From Acidimicrobiaceae bacterium (GTDB lineage Bacteria > Actinomycetota > Acidimicrobiia > Acidimicrobiales > RAAP-2), in the NCBI GenBank assembly GCA_003167415.1, contig PMTF01000003.1, positions 1 to 49,491 of the forward strand: a stretch of 49,491 nucleotides of DNA. The letters are read 5' to 3'. The stretch's first letter is position 1. Every line of letters begins with the position of its first letter. The notes beneath the pieces were generated by a model, which worked only from the letters and a program-made list of their open reading frames with translations, was not told where the DNA came from and ran no database searches. The position numbers were made by a program, and so were the translations under genes. This document shows positions 43,729 through 49,491 of this stretch, one piece after another.

Positions 43729-44517
43729 GTGATTACGGACCGATTTCGTATCGACGATCAGGTGGCGATCATCACCGGCTCTGGACGCGGCATCGGCGCC
43801 GCGAGCGCGATCGCCTTGGCCGAGTGCGGCGCGCACGTCGTCATCGCCTCGCGAACCGCGTCGGACCTCGACGAGGTCGCCCACCAGGTGGAGGCCCTCC
43901 AACGTCGTGCCGTGACGGTGCCGTGCGACCTCGCCGACCTCACGGCGATCGCCGAGCTCGCCGCGATCGCGCGCCGGGAGTTCGGTCGCATCGACATCGT
44001 GGTCAACAACGTCGGCGGCGCCGTCCCGCTGCCCTTTCTTCTGACGACCCCGGAGTACATGGAAGAGGCCTTCCACTTCAACGTGGCGACGGCCCACGCG
44101 TTGAACCTCGCCGCGGTGCCGATCATGCTCGAACGCAGCGGCGGGTCGATCGTCAACATCTCCTCGGTCATGGGGCGCGTGGCCGGTCGCGGCTACGCCG
44201 CCTACGGTACAGCGAAGGCGGCCATGGCGCACTACACGCGACTCAGTTCGAAGGACCTCGCGCCCAAGATCCGGGTGAACGCCATCGCGGCCGGTTCCAT
44301 TGCCACCTCGGCGCTCGAGATCGTGATGACCACGCCGGAGCTGAAGTCGATGATGGAAGAGATGACCTTGCTCGGTCGCATCGGCGACGTCGAAGAGATC
44401 GCCGCTGGCGTGATCTTTCTGGCCTCGCCGGCCGGCGCCTACATCACCGGCAAGGTCCTCGAGATCGACGGGGGCATCGACATCCCTAACCTGGACTTCC
44501 AGCTACCGGATCTCTAG
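43729..44517 (+). CDS. Short-chain dehydrogenase/reductase
   Basis: This 262-residue SDR has the cofactor motif [12 protein letters not shown] (about 16-27), then NNVGG, the catalytic serine in VNISSVMGR and Y-x3-K in [10 protein letters not shown] (about 161-170), and IDGG near the end. The Arg in IASRTASDL after beta2 suggests NADP preference. It may be a 7-alpha-hydroxysteroid- or 3-oxoacyl-reductase-like enzyme; the substrate is not readable. GTG 43729 follows GAGGAGG. It is 64 bp downstream of pckG and convergent with the NADH dehydrogenase gene. Confidence 0.88.
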   Translation: MITDRFRIDDQVAIITGSGRGIGAASAIALAECGAHVVIASRTASDLDEVAHQVEALQRRAVTVPCDLADLTAIAELAAIARREFGRIDIVVNNVGGAVPLPFLLTTPEYMEEAFHFNVATAHALNLAAVPIMLERSGGSIVNISSVMGRVAGRGYAAYGTAKAAMAHYTRLSSKDLAPKIRVNAIAAGSIATSALEIVMTTPELKSMMEEMTLLGRIGDVEEIAAGVIFLASPAGAYITGKVLEIDGGIDIPNLDFQLPDL

Positions 44518-44525
44518 ACGATCCG

Positions 44526-45827
44526 CTAGTCCACCGTCTCGGCGTCGGCCACGATCAGTCGCGGTCCCGACGGCCAGTCGAAGTAGCGCCAGGTCCAGTT
44601 GATCAACACCCGCAGTCGATTGCGAAATCCGACCAGGTACCACAGGTGCAAACCGAGCCACGCGAGCCATCCGAGTCGGCCCTTGACGACCACTCCGTGC
44701 GGCAGCTCCGCCACCGCAGCGTTGCGACCGATCGTCGCCATGATGCCCTTGTTGTGGTAATGGAAAGGCGTCGTCACCTCGTGGTGGACGACGTGCAGTA
44801 TTTGCTCGGCGCAGTGTCGGCCACTTTGAATGGCAACTGGCGCGAGTTGTGGACAGTACTCACCATCACGTAGCGGCACGGCCGCGGCGTCACCGACAGC
44901 CCAGACGTTGATGCTGTCGAAGAGCCGAAGGTCCGCGCCGACGCGAACCCGTCCGCCGGGACCGGACGGCGCCTCCAAGTCCTCGGGCAACGCGTCGCCG
45001 GCCGAAACGCCGGCGGCCCAGATAACGACGGCGCACTCGATTTGCTCACCGTCGCTGAAACGGATCGAGTGTTCATCGATCGACACGACCGATCGCCCGA
45101 ACTCGACGTCGACCCCGGTCGATTCGAGTCGTCGCTTCGCGTACGCGCTGGCGCGCTTGGGAAAGGCCGTCAACAGTCGCGGCGCCACGTCGACCAACAC
45201 CACGCGGATCCGCGCCGGGTCCAAACGAAGGCCGTCGCGCTTGATGGCAATGGCGATCAACTCCGACAACGCGCCCGAGGTCTCGACTCCGGTCGGACCG
45301 CCCCCGACCACCACGAACGTGAGGTCCGGTGAATCGTGGGAAACCTCGCTGCGGACCTCGGCCTCTTCGAGCACCGAGAGCAGCCGATTCCGGAGGCGTC
45401 GAGCGTCGGCCAAGGTGTAGAGCGGCATGGCGAACTGCGACGCGCCGGGAACGCCGAAGAAGGCGGCGGTCGCCCCGGTCGCGATCACCAGGTGGTCGTA
45501 GTCAATCTCCGAACCGTCACCGAGCGTGACGAGATTTCGTGCCTGATCGACGCTGCGCACGCGACCGTGACGAAATCGCACGTTCGCGGCGTGGCCGAAA
45601 ATCGTGCGAATCGGAAAGGCCACGTCGGCCGGCTCAAGACCGGCCGTCGCCACTTGATACAACAATGGCAAGAACGTGTGGAAGTTGTGCTGGTCGATAA
45701 TGGTGACCCGAACGTCCTGATGGGCCAGGCCCTTGGCAGTGGCGACGCCGCCGAATCCCCCACCGATAACGACGACGTGGGGCAACGACGCGAGGTTCCC
45801 AGGAACGGAGCGGGAGGGAATCGCCAT
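44526..45827 (-). CDS. Type II NADH dehydrogenase / FAD-dependent NAD(P) oxidoreductase
   Basis: This 433-residue protein has two Rossmann folds: VVVIGGGFGGVATAKGL (about 18-34) for FAD and FVVVGGGPTGVETSGAL (about 171-187) for NADH. VWAVGDAAAVPL (about 310-321) is the second FAD motif. HTFLPLLYQVATAGLEPADVA is the strongly conserved NDH-2 segment. The C-terminal LGLHLWYLVGFRNRLRVLINW is amphipathic and anchors these enzymes on the inner membrane face. It passes electrons from NADH to quinone without pumping protons. The 36-bp gap to the next upstream gene leaves room for co-transcription with the MFS gene. Confidence 0.92.
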   Translation of the reverse strand: MAIPSRSVPGNLASLPHVVVIGGGFGGVATAKGLAHQDVRVTIIDQHNFHTFLPLLYQVATAGLEPADVAFPIRTIFGHAANVRFRHGRVRSVDQARNLVTLGDGSEIDYDHLVIATGATAAFFGVPGASQFAMPLYTLADARRLRNRLLSVLEEAEVRSEVSHDSPDLTFVVVGGGPTGVETSGALSELIAIAIKRDGLRLDPARIRVVLVDVAPRLLTAFPKRASAYAKRRLESTGVDVEFGRSVVSIDEHSIRFSDGEQIECAVVIWAAGVSAGDALPEDLEAPSGPGGRVRVGADLRLFDSINVWAVGDAAAVPLRDGEYCPQLAPVAIQSGRHCAEQILHVVHHEVTTPFHYHNKGIMATIGRNAAVAELPHGVVVKGRLGWLAWLGLHLWYLVGFRNRLRVLINWTWRYFDWPSGPRLIVADAETVD

Positions 45828-45863
45828 GTCAGGGCCAGCATAATGAAGGGCCGAATTACGCCG

Positions 45864-47168
45864 TTACGCGTGCGCGAAGCGACGCCCGAGTCCGTAGACG
45901 AGGCCGGCGACGATCATCAGTACGGCGAGTAAACCATCCCCGACCGAGAAACGCATCGTGATGGCGACCGGTATCACCGCGCCGACCACCCACAGCAACT
46001 GCTGACGGACGGCGAAGCGCGCGAAGGTCCGGCCCTGGGCACCGGGCGCCACGTTGCGTTGCGTGATGGCGTCGAAGGTGGGCTGGGCGACCGCGGCGCA
46101 CAGTCCCAGCCAACCGGCCAGGAACACCTGGGCGATGAGCGTCGGATGGAACGAGGCCACGCCGGCGCCGAGTCCGGTGGCGAGCAGCGCCAGCGTCAGC
46201 AACGTCGACTCCGGTACGGCGTTGCGGACCCGCGTGACCAGCGCCAGTCCGACGAGCGCCCCGAGGGCGCTGAGCGTCAGGGCGACGGCGAAGTAGCCGA
46301 GACCGGCGTTCTCGCGTCGAAGGCCGAAGGCGAGCAGGAACGTCGCGAATCCCACGGTGAAGCGCATCAACGCTGCCGCGCTGAGTCCCCACACGACTTC
46401 AATGTCGCCCATCGGGTTGAGGGCGTTGCGATCGCGCTCGGCCTGTGTCAGGCCGACGACCTCGTCGCGCACGACCTTCGAGGGGCGCTGGAGTCGCACG
46501 CTCGCGACGGTCGCCGCGACGAAGACGAAGGAGGCCGTGATCAGCACGCTCGGAGCCCCTATTCCCTTCAAGATTCCTGCGCCGATCGAGCCGACGAGGA
46601 GTCCACTGAGCGTGCCGAGTAAAGTCAACTGCGCGTTGAATCCGGAGTAACCCCTTTCTTGTTGGACCTCGGCGCTCGGCCACCCCGCACCGCCGACGTG
46701 ATCCGAATGCTCGCGCAACTGATCGGTGCGTGCCATCTCGGGCACCAGCGCCCCGCGGGTGACGACGTAGAGCTTCGAAGAGATCAGCACCACGAAGGCC
46801 AACGGAAAGAGCCAGAGCGAGTTGAGGTGTTCGCTCATCGACCAACACAGCACGACGCGCACGATCGCCGACAACGCCACCAAGATGCGCCGTCCATTCG
46901 CCGACTTGTCGATGAGCGGTCCGAGCAACGGCGACACGACCGCGAAGGGGGCGATCGTCAACAAGAGATAGGCCAGGACTCGCCCCTTGGCCTCAGTTGG
47001 TGAGACCGAAAAGAACAGTGATCCGGCCAGTGAGACCGTGACCAGGGTGTCGCCCGCCATCATCAAGACGTGCACGAGCGCGAGACGACCGAAGGCCGTC
47101 CGTTGATCGAAGAGTTCCTGCGCGGAGGCCCACGCGAGGGAACCAAAGCCCCGTCGTCGCACGACCAC
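45864..47168 (-). CDS. MFS transporter
   Basis: This protein of about 434 residues has twelve predicted hydrophobic helices. PLLGPLIDKSANGRR (about 80-94) is the loop 2-3 MFS motif in a divergent form. Loop 4-5 is short, and there is a long cytosolic central loop with QRPSKVVRDEVVGLTQAERDRN between helices 6 and 7. It resembles actinobacterial MFS proteins of unknown substrate. Several GTG starts lie close together (47168, 47162), and the first is used. It is upstream of the NADH dehydrogenase gene on the same strand. Confidence 0.8.
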   Translation of the reverse strand: MVVRRRGFGSLAWASAQELFDQRTAFGRLALVHVLMMAGDTLVTVSLAGSLFFSVSPTEAKGRVLAYLLLTIAPFAVVSPLLGPLIDKSANGRRILVALSAIVRVVLCWSMSEHLNSLWLFPLAFVVLISSKLYVVTRGALVPEMARTDQLREHSDHVGGAGWPSAEVQQERGYSGFNAQLTLLGTLSGLLVGSIGAGILKGIGAPSVLITASFVFVAATVASVRLQRPSKVVRDEVVGLTQAERDRNALNPMGDIEVVWGLSAAALMRFTVGFATFLLAFGLRRENAGLGYFAVALTLSALGALVGLALVTRVRNAVPESTLLTLALLATGLGAGVASFHPTLIAQVFLAGWLGLCAAVAQPTFDAITQRNVAPGAQGRTFARFAVRQQLLWVVGAVIPVAITMRFSVGDGLLAVLMIVAGLVYGLGRRFAHA

Positions 47169-47289
47169 GAGCGTAGGTGATGACCGTTCGATCCACGAAG
47201 CGAGCGCGGCAGCCCTCCGCTAAACCGTCTCGACGAGTACGTCGCGACGACGAGTTCGTTCATCCCGCGTCCACCACGCAAACACTGAC

Positions 47290-47646
47290 TCAGTTCGAGA
47301 AGCAGCCTTGGTGGTAGATGACACTGGGCAGAATGCTCGCCTTGCAGTCGACGGAGCGAGAGACGATAGCCCATCGACCACTGATCGCGTCGTACGCCAG
47401 CACTTCGGTGACGCCGATCGCCTGTTCACCGGTGCCGACGGTCGCCCAGACGTAGGCCCACTGGCCTTCGCACCCGAAGTTCTGAATCGACGCGAGGTGG
47501 AACTGGCTGTCAAAGGCCTGACCCAGCGCCGACGTCGTGCACGGAACCGGCGGGGCGGCCGACGCCGAACTCGAGGTCGTGCGGAAACTGAGTACCACGA
47601 GGGCGATGAGCACCAACGCGGCAATCACGAATCGCGAAATCCTCAC
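47290..47646 (-). CDS. Small secreted protein with four cysteines, unknown function
   Basis: This 118-residue protein has an N-terminal signal peptide or anchor (about 1-22 hydrophobic after MRISR), with SSSASAA as a possible signal peptidase I site near residue 31. The mature part has four cysteines: one near the start (PPVPC), one in NFGCEG, one in SVDCKA and one in HQGCFS, which could make two disulfides. No family is recognised. The gene stands 121 bp from the MFS gene and 7 bp after a TetR gene on the same strand, so it may be co-transcribed with that regulator. Confidence 0.7.
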   Translation of the reverse strand: MRISRFVIAALVLIALVVLSFRTTSSSASAAPPVPCTTSALGQAFDSQFHLASIQNFGCEGQWAYVWATVGTGEQAIGVTEVLAYDAISGRWAIVSRSVDCKASILPSVIYHQGCFSN

Positions 47647-47653
47647 GCAGTAA

Positions 47654-48286
47654 CTACACCACAGATTCTGCGTTAGGTGACGAAAGAATCACGCCGAGCA
47701 GGGTGGCCATCGAGACCTCCCACTCCGCGTTGTCAATCGGCGTCGTCGACACGTCGTCGAGCGTGCGCCCGACCAAGAGGACTTGAATGAGTACGGCGAC
47801 CGAATGGGCCGAGAGGTTACGGTTGAGCCACTCCCGCTGCTGACCGTATTCCACTATCGACTCCAGCTCGCTGGTGAGGCGCGATTGGGTCTCGCCGATG
47901 AGTATGCGCAGCTCGGGACGCATCATGGAGGCCGCGACGATACGGGCCCGCAAGGCGCGACGGGCGCGACGCTCGTCGCTCGAGGTGAAGGTGCCGATGA
48001 GACCCTGCATGGCCACCAGGTACTCTTCGTTGGTCTTTGACGTGACGCTGACGATCTGTAGTGTCGCAATGTCCTCTTGTGCCAATTTGGTGAACATCTG
48101 GTGATAGGCCGCGTCGATGACGCCTTCGCGCGATCCGAAGTGGTGGTACACCGAGCCGTAGTTGACGCCGGTCGCCTCGCAGATTTCCGGAATGCGAATA
48201 AGCGATTCATCGGCCTTCATGAGGCGTTCGCCGACCGCGTCCAGGACGGCCTGCATGACCGGCGCGGAGCGGTTCTGTTTCGACAT
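47654..48286 (-). CDS. TetR-family transcriptional regulator
   Basis: This 210-residue protein has an N-terminal TetR helix-turn-helix at about residues 10-60, with IPEICEATGVNYGSVYHHFGSREGVIDAAYHQ as core. The C-terminal part is helical without an identifiable ligand pocket. ATG 48286 is preferred to the TTG one codon earlier. The upstream AT-rich stretch (48287-48340) has an imperfect inverted repeat, TTTGAC...GCGCAAA around 48316-48337, possibly its operator. Its target is unknown; the secreted cysteine protein follows closely. Confidence 0.85.
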   Translation of the reverse strand: MSKQNRSAPVMQAVLDAVGERLMKADESLIRIPEICEATGVNYGSVYHHFGSREGVIDAAYHQMFTKLAQEDIATLQIVSVTSKTNEEYLVAMQGLIGTFTSSDERRARRALRARIVAASMMRPELRILIGETQSRLTSELESIVEYGQQREWLNRNLSAHSVAVLIQVLLVGRTLDDVSTTPIDNAEWEVSMATLLGVILSSPNAESVV

Positions 48287-48445
48287 CAAAATATGTTAAC
48301 CGGATGAATTAAAACTTTGACAATCTGTATAGCGCAAACTACCTGTTCACGGGGCGATTGTTCGAAAGTTGTGTCGCCGACAATCGCGTCGTGTCAAGCT
48401 CGGAGAACGCTGGAGCAGGCTCGGTAATAGGGACCGGCGCCGAAT

Positions 48446-48811
48446 TTACGGTTGGCAGTTGGGTGCGCAGGGCGTGAAGTGCACCGAATGGAAGATGGCC
48501 GTCACGAAGAAAATGATGAAGACGACCCCGGCAACGCCGACCCAGCCCAGCACGATGCCGGCGGTGGACATTCCAATCCCTCGCTGACCAGTTCGCGCAA
48601 TCTCGCGCTTGGCCATGTAGCCGAAGACCAGTGCCAGGATCGAACCAACCCCGTAGAGCCACACGATGCCCAAGACCATGGAGGCGATGGCCATGCCGTT
48701 GAACTCCGAGGACTGCTTGACGACGATGGAAGGCGCACTGAAGGTGTTGACCCCGCAGACCCGACAGAACGCGGCGTTGTCGGCGTTGTTATGACCGGCC
48801 GTGCACAGCAT
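48446..48811 (-). CDS. DUF4190 membrane protein with N-terminal zinc ribbon
   Basis: This 121-residue protein has a zinc-binding knuckle at residues 3-19 (C-x3-H and C-x2-C, as in LCTAGHNNADNAAFCRVCG) and two hydrophobic helices (about 40-62 and 83-105) with the DUF4190 pattern GMAIASMVLGIVWLYGVGSILALVFGYMAKREI and GMSTAGIVLGWVGV. It ends with two cysteines near HFTPCAPNCQP. Such proteins are common and uncharacterised in actinobacteria. A GAAGGAGG site precedes the ATG. It lies between a TetR gene and a P450 gene on the same strand. Confidence 0.82.
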   Translation of the reverse strand: MLCTAGHNNADNAAFCRVCGVNTFSAPSIVVKQSSEFNGMAIASMVLGIVWLYGVGSILALVFGYMAKREIARTGQRGIGMSTAGIVLGWVGVAGVVFIIFFVTAIFHSVHFTPCAPNCQP

Positions 48812-48853
48812 CGCCCTCCTTCACCGGGCTAACGGTAATCGCTGGTCGGTGGT

Positions 48854-49491
48854 TCACCAGGTGACTGGTAATTCCGCCATACCCCGCAAGAACGGGTGGG
48901 GCTGGTAGGTCGGTGTGTATCCTTCGGCCAGTCGAAGTCCCGGGAGACGGGTCGTCAGCACTTCCAAGGCGATGCGCGCTTCCAACCGGGCCAGCGGAGC
49001 GCCGATGCAGTGGTGAATGCCGCGACCGAAGGCCAAATTTGGCGCGACGCGTCCGCGTTCGATCGAGAAGGAGTTGGCGTCGGTGTAGTAGCGCTCGTCG
49101 CGGTTGGCGGCCAAGTAGACGAGAAAGAGCTTCTGGCCGGCCGAGACCGACTGGCCGAGCAACTTCGTATCGCGGGTCGCGATTCGCCACATCCCGTAGA
49201 CCGAGGGATCACAACGAAGGGCCTCGTCGAAGAACTGCGGTCCGAGGCTCGGTTCCTCCACCAGAGCCCGCCAGCGCTTCGGTACCGACAAGAGCCGCCA
49301 GAGCACGTTGGTCAGTTCGTGGGCCAACGTCTCGTGGCCCGCCAGGAAAAGCCCCGGGACGAGGGACAGCATTTCTCGCTCACTTAAGTTGAACTCGTCA
49401 CGACCTCGGGCGATAACGGTCAACAGGTCGTTCTGGGGTCGGACGTAGCGCTCGTCAATCAGACGCGTGATCATCCGGTGCATCTCGAGAA
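48854..49491 (-). CDS. Cytochrome P450, C-terminal part (runs off the window end)
   Basis: About 212 residues are visible and the frame is open at the right edge, so the N-terminal half is missing. It has the I-helix oxygen-binding motif LAGHET, the K-helix E-x2-R in FDEALRCDPS, and the heme-binding loop FGRGIHHCIGAPLAR with the cysteine thiolate. These are diagnostic for soluble bacterial class I P450s. Substrate and redox partner are unknown; no ferredoxin gene is seen in the part of the locus inside the window. The DUF4190 gene lies 42 bp downstream. Confidence 0.92.
   Translation of the reverse strand, partial: LEMHRMITRLIDERYVRPQNDLLTVIARGRDEFNLSEREMLSLVPGLFLAGHETLAHELTNVLWRLLSVPKRWRALVEEPSLGPQFFDEALRCDPSVYGMWRIATRDTKLLGQSVSAGQKLFLVYLAANRDERYYTDANSFSIERGRVAPNLAFGRGIHHCIGAPLARLEARIALEVLTTRLPGLRLAEGYTPTYQPHPFLRGMAELPVTW

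Noticed and set aside
1-49491. tRNA, rRNA, prophage, transposase, toxin-antitoxin or defence genes
   Set aside because: I read both strands for typical motifs and found none. Short intergenic gaps also leave little room for structural RNAs.

Overview
The window is about 49.5 kb of GC-rich bacterial chromosome, dense with short intergenic gaps, overlapping start/stop codons (ATGA, GTGA, TAATG, TAGTG) and many GTG starts. The content points to the Actinobacteria: a mycothiol-dependent maleylpyruvate isomerase-type protein, three families that usually bind deazaflavin F420 (Ddn-like, LLM-class, Rv1155-like PPOX), DUF2469 beside rplS, a SepIVA-like coiled-coil protein, PspAB and a GTP-type PEP carboxykinase. 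The class Acidimicrobiia is my best guess; it rests on overall gene order and not on a phylogenetic marker that I could test. I see no rRNA, tRNA, CRISPR array, insertion sequence or prophage.

Layout. 1-3.2 kb (+): an envelope-lipid operon (end of a diacylglycerol-kinase-like protein, YihY/BrkB membrane protein, two-HKD phospholipase D/cardiolipin-synthase-like enzyme, PAP2 phosphatase). 3.3-4.7 kb (-): an Nramp-family metal transporter with unusual metal-site motifs. 4.8-7.5 kb: an accessory patch with a Ddn-like oxidoreductase, a broken short-chain dehydrogenase, a divergent TetR regulator with a clear operator, a mycothiol-type enzyme and a broken small gene. 7.5-9.6 kb (+): an EF-G paralogue behind a hairpin-rich leader. 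9.6-14.7 kb: DUF2332 protein, MFS exporter, stand-alone RecB/Cas4-like nuclease, DsbA-like protein and F420-type oxidoreductase. 14.7-16.4 kb (+): purK-purE. 16.5-18.7 kb (+): envelope-stress cassette pspA-htpX-pspAB. 18.7-21.7 kb (-): nfo-fumC-pterin dehydratase, in which the AP endonuclease carries a long histone-H1-like lysine tail. 21.7-22.2 kb (+): a PPOX protein.

22.2-40.6 kb (-) is one unbroken run of 21 housekeeping genes, read from high to low coordinate: DAK2 kinase, recG, rsmD, coaD, sepIVA-like, DUF177, rpmF, plsX, acpP, rnc, mutM, smc, ftsY, ffh, rpsP, khpA, rimM, trmD, rplS, DUF2469 and a degenerate LLM-like protein. It joins fatty-acid/phospholipid supply, ribosome assembly, membrane targeting, chromosome condensation and repair. 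rpmB (+) diverges from its head and converges with thiL (-). pckG (+) diverges from thiL and is followed by a short-chain dehydrogenase.

44.5-49.5 kb (-): type II NADH dehydrogenase, MFS transporter, small secreted cysteine protein, TetR regulator, zinc-ribbon DUF4190 membrane protein and the C-terminal part of a cytochrome P450 that runs off the window.

No single multi-gene defence or biosynthetic system stands out. The most unusual features are the endonuclease IV-H1 tail fusion, the nested inverted repeats before the EF-G paralogue, the shrunken luciferase-fold protein at the end of the trmD operon, and the Nramp protein with altered metal-site residues.
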